Of a stretch of 16,832 nucleotides of DNA, positions 1 through 7,167 are shown piece after piece; position 1 is the stretch's first letter; every line of letters starts with the position of its first letter. The translations under genes and the position numbers were made by a program. Source of the DNA: an uncultured Victivallales bacterium (lineage in GTDB: Bacteria; Verrucomicrobiota; Lentisphaeria; Oligosphaerales; JAFGRS01); NCBI GenBank assembly GCA_903834675.1, contig CAILKC010000357.1, positions 1-16,832 of the forward strand. Direction: 5' to 3'. Below the pieces are notes generated by a model. The model made no database searches. It worked only from the letters and a program-made list of their open reading frames with translations, and was not told the DNA's origin.

Positions 1-1
1 G

Positions 2-751
2 AAGATGGTGAAGTCGCCGGCGCAGAGCCTGTTTCAATGGGACAACGGCTCGGACATCGTCTGTTGGGAGCCGGAGTATGGCGGCAGCAAGCTGCTGATC
101 GACCTGTTTGCCCGCCAGCCGGACAAGTACCTCGAGTTGTATGTGGGCAAGAGCGACCACGTGGACTTCCTGCTTGATTATGACCATCGCGGTCACACCA
201 CCTGTTGCTGGAGCCTGTCGCACGAGACCCAGGCCCGCGAGGTGGAGCTGCGGTCGGCGTCCATGGAGGCCCGCTTGCGTTCTGCCCGCAAGTGTCAGGA
301 AGCGGGCTACCCGGTGCGCATTCGCTTCAGTCCCATGGTCCCCACCACGGGCTGGGAGAAGGACATCCGGCACATGGTGCAGCGTCTGTTCGAGGAAATC
401 CGGCCCGAAGTCATCACCATCGAGCCCTTGCGCTTCTACACCTACAAGCAACTGTGCGCTGACTTCGCTCCGGGCGTGATCGACGCCGAGTTCCTGGCGG
501 GCATGAAGAGCCTGCCCGAGACCGCGCAGCAGTTCCCGGACGAGTTGGTCAAGCGTCTGTACCGGGTGGTCTTCGAGGAAGTCTTGCGTCTCTCGCCGAA
601 GACCCCGGTCGCCTTCTGCCGAGAGAAGCGGCTCATCTGGGATAGCTTCCGCGAGGAATTACGGCGCAACGGCCAGGACCCCGATGACTACGTCTGCAAC
701 TGTGGGCCAGTGTCCGCTGGCCCCGATCCGCGCCTCAGGGCCGCGGTCTGA
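2..751 (+). CDS. Spore photoproduct lyase-like radical SAM protein, 5'-truncated by the window edge
   Basis: The frame is open from the first bases, so the ATG at position 5 is probably an internal Met. The visible 248 residues resemble the C-terminal part of the spore photoproduct lyase (SPL) family: 'CCWSLSHETQAREVE' (about residues 67-81), then 'ARKCQEAGYPVRIRFSPM' and 'GWEKDIRHMVQRLFEEI', which match the late beta/alpha units of the SPL radical SAM barrel. The C-terminus 'FCREKRLIWDSF...YVCNCGP' matches the 'C-K-E...CNC' tail common in SPL-like proteins. The CxxxCxxC motif that binds the 4Fe-4S cluster is not present and should lie upstream of the window. True SPL repairs the thymine-dimer spore photoproduct, but many homologues occur in bacteria that do not sporulate, so the substrate is unknown. 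The gene lies 52 bases before the phosphofructokinase gene on the same strand. The family call is fairly firm; the function is not. Confidence 0.8.
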   Translation, partial: KMVKSPAQSLFQWDNGSDIVCWEPEYGGSKLLIDLFARQPDKYLELYVGKSDHVDFLLDYDHRGHTTCCWSLSHETQAREVELRSASMEARLRSARKCQEAGYPVRIRFSPMVPTTGWEKDIRHMVQRLFEEIRPEVITIEPLRFYTYKQLCADFAPGVIDAEFLAGMKSLPETAQQFPDELVKRLYRVVFEEVLRLSPKTPVAFCREKRLIWDSFREELRRNGQDPDDYVCNCGPVSAGPDPRLRAAV

Positions 752-803
752 TCTGGGGCGCCTCTGAGAGACCTGCACTCGACGCTGTTCAGGAGACTGT
801 GCC

Positions 804-2144
804 ATGGCAAGTTGTGAGACGGGCCTGCCGCCCGAAGCGGTACAGGCCTTGAATTTCGACATCGAGCGGGTCGGGAGCCCGACGCTGGAGTCGCGGCTGG
901 ACGGCGTGCAGTTTGTGGAGGACGAAGAGCGCATCGCCTACTTCACCGACCCGCGCATCAACGGGGAGTTGTTGGCGAAGGGGCTACCGCCGCCGGCCTT
1001 CGTGGCCGCGGGTCCGCGGCGGCGGCTGTACCACGACGCTGCCTGGACGCGGGCTGCGATCGTCACCTGTGGGGGCTTGTGCCCCGGCATCAACGACGTC
1101 ATCAAGGCCCTGGTCAACACCCTCTTCCACACCTACGGCGTCGACAGCATCTTCGGCATCCCGTACGGCTATCGCGGGCTGGCGCCGAAGTACGGCCACA
1201 AGCCCGTGGAGCTCACGCCCGACATCGTTGACAGCATCCCTGAGAACGGCGGTTCGATCCTCGGCTCGTCGCGCGGCGAACAGTCCACCGAGGAGATTGT
1301 GCGGACGCTGGATCGGCTGAACATCAACATCCTCTTCACCATCGGCGGTGACGGCACTCAACGCGGCGCTGGCGACATTGCCGAGCTGGCCAAGGCGCAT
1401 GGCCTGCCGGTGAGTGTGGTCGGTATTCCCAAGACCATCGATAACGACCTGAGCTTTATGGAGCGCACCTTTGGTTTTGAGACGGCCATCTACGCGGCGG
1501 CGCCGGTGATCGGCTGTGCGCACATGGAGGCCAAGGGCGCCTACAACGGCATCGGACTGGTCCGGCTGATGGGGCGCGACTCCGGCTTTATCGCGGCCCA
1601 TGCCTCGCTGGCCAACAGCGTGGTCAACTTCTGTCTCATCCCCGAAGTGCCTTTCGAACTGGAAGGCCCGAATGGCTTCCTGCCGGCCCTGGAACGTCGG
1701 CTTGGAGAGAAGCACCATGCGGTCGTGGTCGTGGCCGAGGGGGCAGGCCAGGAGCTTTTTGCCAAGCTGGCGACCGAGAAAGATGCCTCGGGAAATGTCC
1801 TGAACCAGGACATTGGCACCTTCCTGCGTGACCGCATCCATGGCTATCTCGCGCAACGCGGCATCGAGCACAGCATGAAGTACTTCGATCCCAGCTACCT
1901 GATTCGCAGCGTGCCGGCGCGGGGGACGGATGCGGTCTTCTGTCTGCACTTGGCGCAACAGGCCGTGCATGCCGCGCTGGCTGGCATGACCAATCTGGTG
2001 GTCGGTTACTGGCATGGGCACTTCGTCTACGTCCCCATCGCCCTGGCCACCTGCGAACGCCGCCGCATCGATCCGCGCGGCCAACTCTGGCAGAGCGTGT
2101 TGCAGGTGACCCGCCAGAAGGACACCTGGGCCCCCCGTGTTTGA
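804..2144 (+). CDS. 6-phosphofructokinase, group III / plant ATP-PFK-like
   Basis: This 446-residue enzyme should phosphorylate fructose 6-phosphate to fructose 1,6-bisphosphate in cytosolic glycolysis. Visible motifs are 'IVTCGGLCPGINDVI' (phosphate-donor loop, about residues 86-100), 'IGGDGT' (180-185), 'PKTIDND' (209-215, catalytic Asp213), 'LMGRDSGFIA' (255-264) and 'VAEGAGQ' (310-316). The roughly 80-residue N-terminal extension, 'GIGLVRLMGR' and 'CLIPEVPF' are like plant and trypanosomatid ATP-PFKs rather than the short E. coli PfkA. The residue matching E. coli Gly104 is Gly (Gly184) and that matching Gly124 is Lys (Lys210). That Gly/Lys pair occurs in plant-type ATP enzymes, whereas classical PPi enzymes have Asp/Lys, so ATP is the likelier donor but PPi cannot be excluded. 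AGGAG at 791-795, 8 bases before the ATG, sets the start. The stop is 12 bases before the next gene. Confidence 0.93.
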   Translation: MASCETGLPPEAVQALNFDIERVGSPTLESRLDGVQFVEDEERIAYFTDPRINGELLAKGLPPPAFVAAGPRRRLYHDAAWTRAAIVTCGGLCPGINDVIKALVNTLFHTYGVDSIFGIPYGYRGLAPKYGHKPVELTPDIVDSIPENGGSILGSSRGEQSTEEIVRTLDRLNINILFTIGGDGTQRGAGDIAELAKAHGLPVSVVGIPKTIDNDLSFMERTFGFETAIYAAAPVIGCAHMEAKGAYNGIGLVRLMGRDSGFIAAHASLANSVVNFCLIPEVPFELEGPNGFLPALERRLGEKHHAVVVVAEGAGQELFAKLATEKDASGNVLNQDIGTFLRDRIHGYLAQRGIEHSMKYFDPSYLIRSVPARGTDAVFCLHLAQQAVHAALAGMTNLVVGYWHGHFVYVPIALATCERRRIDPRGQLWQSVLQVTRQKDTWAPRV

Positions 2145-2156
2145 AAGGACCTGACC

Positions 2157-4976
2157 ATGCAGCCGATTCGCCTTGTTGGACGTGACGCGACGCAGGTGTG
2201 GGCTGGCGATGTGGCCGTGGTCGGCGCCACGCTGGCCGGAGTGGCGGCGGCCCTGGCGGCGGCGCAGGCCGGGCGGCGCGTCTGCCTGCTGGAAGCTGGA
2301 CCCACCCTGGCTACCGACCTCAGCGCCGGCTGGCTGCAACTGCTGCCCTCAAGCCCGCTGGTCGACCGTATCCGTGCCTATACCAGCGCTCAGGGAGCGC
2401 CGCCAGAGCGCCCGTTGGACATCCTGCTGGGAACGCTGGCCGCCGACCGTATCGTGGCCGACGCCGGGGTGATGGCCCTGGTGAAAGTGCGGACCGCGCG
2501 CCTGCTCCGCGACCGGCGCGGCCGCCTGGCCGGTGTCGAGGTGGTCGGCAAGAGCGGCCGACAGAGCGTCAAGGCCCCCGTGGTCATCGATGCCACCCCC
2601 GGCCAGGGGCTGGCGCGCGCTGCGGTGGGACTGCCTGAACGGCGACGGCTGCGGCTCGAACGGCGCGGTTACCTTGCCGGGGTTGAGCTGCCCGCCTACG
2701 GCGCCGCCTGGGATGTGCCCGCCAGCTTGGAGGTCGAGGGCAACCGGGTCGAGGCTGTGCCCGCGGCCTGGCCCGGCGAGGCGCTGCTGCGGGTCCGACT
2801 GATCGCCGACGGGCGTTCGGAAACAGCGCTCCTGAGCGCCAGCCTGCACGCCGTGACCGGGGTCGTCGCCTGGCTGCGACAGCAGGTCCCCACCCTCGCC
2901 GCGCTGGCGCTGGTCGACGTAGCGCCTGGCCTGTGCGAAGAATTTGTCGCCGAGGGCGACGAGGTGGTGGCCGCCGTCCAGGGGACCGGTCTCTACCTCC
3001 TCGAGGCAGGCACGGACCTGGCTGCCGCCGAGGCGGTTGGTCGGGACGCCGTAGCCGCTACCCGGGCTCTGCCCCGGCTCGCCGCGGCGGCGTGCGACCA
3101 AATCCGCTCCCGGGAACTCGCCGCCGCCCCGGAACAGGACCTGCCCAAGGTGCGCCTGCCCCCGGCCCTGGCGCAGATGCACGAGCCTCGTGACGTCGTG
3201 GTCGCGGGTTACGGCACCGGCGGCGCCTTTGCCGCCATCGCGGCCGCCGAGGCCGGGGTCAGCGTGGCCGTGCTGGATGCGGCGCCGGTCGCGGGGGGCA
3301 TTGGCTCGGCCGGGCGCATTCACTCCTACTACCACGGCCTGCGTGGGGGCACGCAGGACCGGTTTGACGAATCCATCACCGGCAGTGGCGGCGCCTTGGC
3401 GCCCAAGGCGCGTGGGTATCATCCCGTCGGCCGGGCCGAGGTGCTGACCCAGGCCTTGTTGCGCCCCGGCCTCGAGGTCTTCAGCGGGCACACTGTCTTT
3501 GGCGTGGTGCGCGAGGGCTCGCGGGTGACCGGCGTCCTCTCCGCCGCGGCGGATGGCTACCACGTCTTTCCCTGCCAGGTGGTGATCGACGCCACCGGCG
3601 ACGGCGATGTGGCGGCTGCCGCGGGTGCGCCGATGACGCTCGGGCGCGCTGGCGACGGCTTTCCGCAGCCCTTCAGCTACACCCCTTCGCTCATGCAGAA
3701 GGGCGAGTTGCACCATCACAACTTCGATGCCGGCTGGGTGGACCCGACCGACACCCTGGATTTCTCGCGGGCGCACTTCGAGGGCCGGGCCCAGATCGCC
3801 TGCCGCGGACCCTACACCCCCGAGCGGCACTACTGCAGCCTGGCCTCCATCCTCGGCCTGCGCGAGAGCCGTTTTGCCAAGGGGCCGCTGACCCTGACCT
3901 TCGACGACTTCCTCGACGGCCACACCTTTCCGGACACTGTTTGCAGCGGTCATGCGCACCACGACAACCATGCCATGGACTACGCCGAGGAAAGCGAATG
4001 GTCGCGGCGGCATGTGGTGATGTTTGGTCTCTGGCGCTTCCTTTGCCATGGCGATGTGCCCTACCGCGCCCTGCTCACCCGCGGCGTCGACGGCGTGCTG
4101 CTGGGCTGCCGGGCGCTCTCGGTCGATCATGACCTGCACCAGCTCCTGCGCATGCAGCGGGATATGCAGGTCATCGGCGAGGTGTGCGGGGTTGCCGCCG
4201 CCGAAGCCGTCAAGCGTGGGGTGACGCCACGGGCCCTGCCGTTGGACGTGCTCAAAGCGCGGTTGACGGCCCGCGGCATCCAGCCCCGGCCGCCGCAGAA
4301 GATCGCCGATCTGCCGGTCGAGGGGCTGCTCGCCAAGCTCAGTACCCCGGGCGACGAGTGCGGCCTGGCCATGTGGCGTCTCAGTCGCCTCGGCGCCAGC
4401 GTCGACTGGGATGGCTTCTTTGCCCGCGAGACCGCCGCCGGCGCGCGCTTCTGCGCGGCCATTGCGGCTGCCATGGGCAAGGCGGCCGGGCCCGCAGCCC
4501 TGGACGTGCTCTGGGAGACCGTACGCAACCGCGTCACCGAGCCCGGGCTCGGAATCAAGTCGCCGCCGCGTTGCTTCGTCGCGGCCTTGGCGCTGGCGGA
4601 ACTGCAAGCGCCCGGCGCCGCCGATGCCATCGGCGCGCTGCTCACGCCCAAGGCGCCACCGCCGGATCTACTGCTGCTGCTGCGCGCCCTAGCGCGAACC
4701 GCCGACCCGAAGGCCGTCGGGATCATCCAGAACTTCCTCCAGGAGAGCGAGAACGAGTTGTTTCCCATCCCCTTGTGGGGCGCCGACCCGGCCCATCCGA
4801 CCTCGTTCCGCGCCGCCATCGTGATTCGCGCCGTGCGCAGCCTGGCCGAGCTGGGAGCGGCGCCGGAGCCCGAGCGCCTGGAGGCGCTGCGCGATCACCC
4901 GCTGCTGCTCATGCGGCGGCACGCGCGTCGCGTGCTGGCCGAGCTGGCGCGGGTGAGCCCAGACGGCAGGAGCTGA
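2157..4976 (+). CDS. Double FAD-dependent oxidoreductase (FAD_oxidored type) with helical-repeat C-terminus
   Basis: This 939-residue protein contains two Rossmann dinucleotide-binding starts. The first is 'VAVVGATLAGVAAALAAAQA' near residues 19-38, and the second is 'VVVAGYGTGGAFAAIAAAEA' near 347-366. Only the second half keeps the other marks of the family: 'IHSYYHGLRGGTQ' after the nucleotide-binding strand, 'DATGDGD' at 478-484, 'LGCRALSVDHDLHQLLRMQRD' at about 649-669 and 'GEVCGVAAAEAVKRGVTPR'. The first half looks like a diverged duplicate. From about residue 715 to the end the sequence is Ala/Leu-rich helical repeat, HEAT-like ('CFVAALALAELQ', 'AIVIRAVRSLAELGA'). No signal peptide is seen. 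Homologues are abundant in Planctomycetota and Lentisphaerota, often in carbohydrate-related loci, with unknown substrates. AAAGGA at 2144-2149 overlaps the preceding stop and sits 7 bases before the ATG, suggesting translational coupling with the phosphofructokinase. The fold is confident; the reaction is unknown. Confidence 0.88.
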   Translation: MQPIRLVGRDATQVWAGDVAVVGATLAGVAAALAAAQAGRRVCLLEAGPTLATDLSAGWLQLLPSSPLVDRIRAYTSAQGAPPERPLDILLGTLAADRIVADAGVMALVKVRTARLLRDRRGRLAGVEVVGKSGRQSVKAPVVIDATPGQGLARAAVGLPERRRLRLERRGYLAGVELPAYGAAWDVPASLEVEGNRVEAVPAAWPGEALLRVRLIADGRSETALLSASLHAVTGVVAWLRQQVPTLAALALVDVAPGLCEEFVAEGDEVVAAVQGTGLYLLEAGTDLAAAEAVGRDAVAATRALPRLAAAACDQIRSRELAAAPEQDLPKVRLPPALAQMHEPRDVVVAGYGTGGAFAAIAAAEAGVSVAVLDAAPVAGGIGSAGRIHSYYHGLRGGTQDRFDESITGSGGALAPKARGYHPVGRAEVLTQALLRPGLEVFSGHTVFGVVREGSRVTGVLSAAADGYHVFPCQVVIDATGDGDVAAAAGAPMTLGRAGDGFPQPFSYTPSLMQKGELHHHNFDAGWVDPTDTLDFSRAHFEGRAQIACRGPYTPERHYCSLASILGLRESRFAKGPLTLTFDDFLDGHTFPDTVCSGHAHHDNHAMDYAEESEWSRRHVVMFGLWRFLCHGDVPYRALLTRGVDGVLLGCRALSVDHDLHQLLRMQRDMQVIGEVCGVAAAEAVKRGVTPRALPLDVLKARLTARGIQPRPPQKIADLPVEGLLAKLSTPGDECGLAMWRLSRLGASVDWDGFFARETAAGARFCAAIAAAMGKAAGPAALDVLWETVRNRVTEPGLGIKSPPRCFVAALALAELQAPGAADAIGALLTPKAPPPDLLLLLRALARTADPKAVGIIQNFLQESENELFPIPLWGADPAHPTSFRAAIVIRAVRSLAELGAAPEPERLEALRDHPLLLMRRHARRVLAELARVSPDGRS

Positions 4977-5116
4977 TCCCCTGGAGCGGCGCCTGGCCTC
5001 AGGCGCTGGCCGCGAGCCGCGGCCGGTCCATTCCCCTGGAGAGGCGCCTGGCCTCAGGCGCTGGCCGCGAGCCGCGGCCGGTCCATTCCCCTGGAGAGGC
5101 GCCTGGCCTCAGGCGC
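4977..5116. repeat. 55-bp tandem repeat, about 2.5 copies, two hairpins per unit
   Basis: Units run 4977-5031, 5032-5086 and a partial copy from 5087 to 5116. The two full copies differ at one base (gagCgg versus gagAgg). Each full unit holds two perfect 7-bp stems: GCGCCTG/CAGGCGC with a 4-base loop (first copy 4989-4995 with 5000-5006) and GGCCGCG/CGCGGCC with a 3-base loop (5008-5014 with 5018-5024). The array starts directly after the stop of the oxidoreductase gene and lies between convergent genes. The near-identity of the copies implies recent amplification. No T-run follows the stems, so a classical intrinsic terminator is not supported. Confidence 0.9.
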
Positions 5117-5117
5117 G

Positions 5118-5241
5118 GGCGGTGGAGCCCAGCGCATCTCCAGAAAACGGCGGTGGAGCCCAGCGCATCTCCAGAAAACAGCGGGGGAGCCCAGCGCATC
5201 TCCAGGGAACGGCGGAGGAGCCCAGCGCATCTCCAGGGGCG
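5118..5241. repeat. 31-bp tandem repeat, four copies
   Basis: Units run 5118-5148, 5149-5179, 5180-5210 and 5211-5241 with an exact 31-bp period. The core AGCCCAGCGCATCTCCAG is invariant in all four. Differences fall at the unit edges (TGGAG/GGGAG/AGGAG on the left; gaaaac, gggaac, gggg on the right). The first two copies have a 5-bp inverted repeat, TGGAG/CTCCA, around the core. The array abuts the 55-bp array on the left and runs to within two bases of the stop codon (5244-5246) of the convergent hydrolase gene. The outer ends of the two arrays together are inverted, CCCCTGGAG at 4978-4986 and CTCCAGGGG at 5231-5239. Confidence 0.9.
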
Positions 5242-5243
5242 GC

Positions 5244-7154
5244 CTAGCGCTGCGGCGCTGCGGCGGGCACCGGCAGCACGATCTGGGATGGGTGGGTAGC
5301 ATCGCAATAGAGGGTGTTCTGCTGCGTTTTCAGGGGCTCACCCGCGACCCAGGGCTTACCGGTGCCGGGGTTCACGTCGAAGCGTGGGTTATTGGAGGAG
5401 GTAACGCTCAGGCGGATGCGGTGTCCCCGGTTGATGATGACGCTGGTGGGCCAGAGCTCGAACTTCACCGGGTAGATCGTGCCTGGAGTCATGGGCACCT
5501 CTTTGTCGAAGCCATCCCGGAAGCGCAGCCGGAGCATGCCCTCGGCCATGAGGAAGCTGCGGCCGTCGGGATAGACGTCGCAGAAGCGCAGGGAGAGGTC
5601 GGTGTCCACGGCTGTGGTTGAAAGGAACAGGCTGGCGCTGATCTGGCCGGTGGTCTCGAGCGGTTCTGCCAGCGGCTCGGTGGAGAAGCAGAGCAGGTCG
5701 GGGCGGCTCTCGACGGGGCGCTGGTCCATGGGGCCGGCGGGGATGGTGAGGTTGCCGCCGCCGCGGGTCGGGCAGGGGTTTTTCGGGTCGAAGGGGTAGC
5801 GCAGGGTAGCGGCATCGGGGCCGGTTGCGGTGGGCGCTGTGGCGAGCAGTCGGCGGTCTGCGGTGAGGTACAACGTGGTCGTCGTGCCGGGGGGCGGCCA
5901 GGCCTCGGCGGTGCGCCAGAGGTTGCCCGGCGCGGCGGGGTCATCGACATCTCCCATGACGTAGTAGGCTACGGGCTTGAGTGTCTCCACCCCGTTGGCG
6001 ACGCCCTTGAGGTAGTGCTCGAACCAGCGCCCGGCGCTGTACTCGGCCGGTTCCCGGGCGTGGGGGAAGGTCAGCTCGCCCACTTTGCCGTTGTCGCGGA
6101 AGCCGCCGTGCGCCCATGGTCCCATGACCAGCACCTGGCGGCCCTTGGCGCCGGGGCCGCCGTGTTCTTGCCGGCCCACAAACGAGGTGACCGTACCCAG
6201 GCTGAAGGTGTCGAACCAGCCGCCCACATGCATGGCCGGCGCGGTCATGAGGTGGTGTCGCGGGGTGGAGTCAAAGGCCTGCCAGAACTCGTCGTAGCTG
6301 GGGTGCGAGCGGTAGAGGATCAACGCTTCGGGTGAGAAGCTGTTGTTGTTGAGCCAGTTATCGATCTGGCACTGGCGCAGGGCCCCGCCGACGTAGGCGG
6401 CATGGTGATACAGGCTGGCTGCAGCGACCCGGATGTACTGACAGGCCAGCCCCGTGGGCGCCGTGGCGGCCAGCAGGTTCTGGGTGATGCCGCCGGCGGA
6501 GCCGCCCTCGGTTCCGATCTTGCCGTTGCACCACGGCTGCTGCAGGAGCCAGCGCACGGTATCGGCACCGTCCTGATGCCCTTGCCAGCCGCAGCCGATG
6601 AAGGGCAGGTTGTCGCCCTCGGAATCGAAGCGACCGCGCATATCCTGGGTGACGACGGCATAGCCCTGGCGCGCCAGGCCGGGGGTCTTCTTCTGGCGGT
6701 CACGGCCGTAGGGTGTGCGTTGCAGGATGACGGGAAACGGCCCGCCCCGGTTGGGCCGCCAGATCTCGGTGGCCAGCTTGATGCCGTCCGCCATGGGGAG
6801 CATCACGGTCTGGTTGTCGACCCCGACCACGGCGCCGATCTTCTCGCCCAGCGCCTCCCATTCCGCCAGGGTCAGGCGGCCATCCTGGTCGGTGTCTGCC
6901 GCCGCGAGGTACTGGCGCATGAGGCGCTGGCCACGCTCGCCGTGTTCGGTCAGCGCCTGTGGCTCGGCGGTGGCCAGTTCCTCGCGGTCCAGGGCGCCGT
7001 CACGGTTGGCATCGAAGCGGCGCAGGAAGCCGCCGACGGTGCCGTACATGCCGGGTTCCAGGGGCTCAGCCGCGGGCTGTGCTGTTGCGGCGAGCGAGAG
7101 CGCCAGCAACCCGGCGACCAGACTCAGCCAGACGGACGCCTTTCGTGCCATCAT
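5244..7154 (-). CDS. Secreted S15 / CocE-NonD family hydrolase with N-terminal EF-hand pair
   Basis: With the start at 7154 the protein has 636 residues. A Sec signal peptide ('MMARKASVWLSLVAGLLALS', cleavage near residue 25) is followed by two 12-residue EF-hand loops, 48-59 (Asp48, Asn50, Asp52, Asp56, Glu59) and 87-98 (Asp87, Asp89, Asp91, Glu98). The alpha/beta-hydrolase of the X-Pro dipeptidyl-peptidase S15/cocaine esterase type comes next, with nucleophile Ser219 in 'GTEGGSAGG', Asp315 in 'GGWFDTF' and His349 in 'GPWAHGG'. The C-terminus is the S15 jelly-roll ('GHRIRLSVTSSNNPRFDVNP'). It should act outside the cytoplasm on an ester or amide; the substrate is unknown. AGGAG (7161-7165), 6 bases upstream, decides the start. 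A longer frame to 7343 would overlap the preceding gene and bury the signal peptide. The start lies 13 bases after the stop of the haem protein, so the two are probably one operon. Confidence 0.92.
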   Translation of the reverse strand: MMARKASVWLSLVAGLLALSLAATAQPAAEPLEPGMYGTVGGFLRRFDANRDGALDREELATAEPQALTEHGERGQRLMRQYLAAADTDQDGRLTLAEWEALGEKIGAVVGVDNQTVMLPMADGIKLATEIWRPNRGGPFPVILQRTPYGRDRQKKTPGLARQGYAVVTQDMRGRFDSEGDNLPFIGCGWQGHQDGADTVRWLLQQPWCNGKIGTEGGSAGGITQNLLAATAPTGLACQYIRVAAASLYHHAAYVGGALRQCQIDNWLNNNSFSPEALILYRSHPSYDEFWQAFDSTPRHHLMTAPAMHVGGWFDTFSLGTVTSFVGRQEHGGPGAKGRQVLVMGPWAHGGFRDNGKVGELTFPHAREPAEYSAGRWFEHYLKGVANGVETLKPVAYYVMGDVDDPAAPGNLWRTAEAWPPPGTTTTLYLTADRRLLATAPTATGPDAATLRYPFDPKNPCPTRGGGNLTIPAGPMDQRPVESRPDLLCFSTEPLAEPLETTGQISASLFLSTTAVDTDLSLRFCDVYPDGRSFLMAEGMLRLRFRDGFDKEVPMTPGTIYPVKFELWPTSVIINRGHRIRLSVTSSNNPRFDVNPGTGKPWVAGEPLKTQQNTLYCDATHPSQIVLPVPAAAPQR

Positions 7155-7160
7155 CGGCGA

Positions 7161-7165
7161 CTCCT
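7161..7165 (-). promoter_or_regulatory. Ribosome binding site deciding the hydrolase start
   Basis: The minus strand reads AGGAG, then 6 bases, then two adjacent ATG codons (7152-7154 and 7149-7151). The site lies between that start and the stop codon of the upstream gene (7168-7170). It supports the start that opens the signal peptide over the longer frame. Confidence 0.8.
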
Positions 7166-7167
7166 GC

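Noticed and set aside
984..2339. A 451-codon minus-strand frame across the phosphofructokinase gene
   Set aside because: It is antisense to intact PFK motifs and crosses the PFK/oxidoreductase junction; composition-driven shadow.
2349..4607. A 752-codon open frame on the minus strand inside the oxidoreductase gene
   Set aside because: It is exactly antisense to a gene with clear family motifs, has low-complexity GC-driven composition and matches no family I recognise. Such shadows are common at this GC content.
5118..5241. A 31-bp periodic array that could suggest CRISPR
   Set aside because: The whole 31-bp period is conserved, so there are no variable spacers, and no cas gene is nearby. 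It is a head-to-tail tandem repeat.
4184..5299. A 371-codon plus-strand frame overlapping the end of the oxidoreductase gene and the repeats
   Set aside because: It is out of frame with the real gene, Arg/Ala/Gly-rich, and its C-terminus is only the translated tandem repeats.
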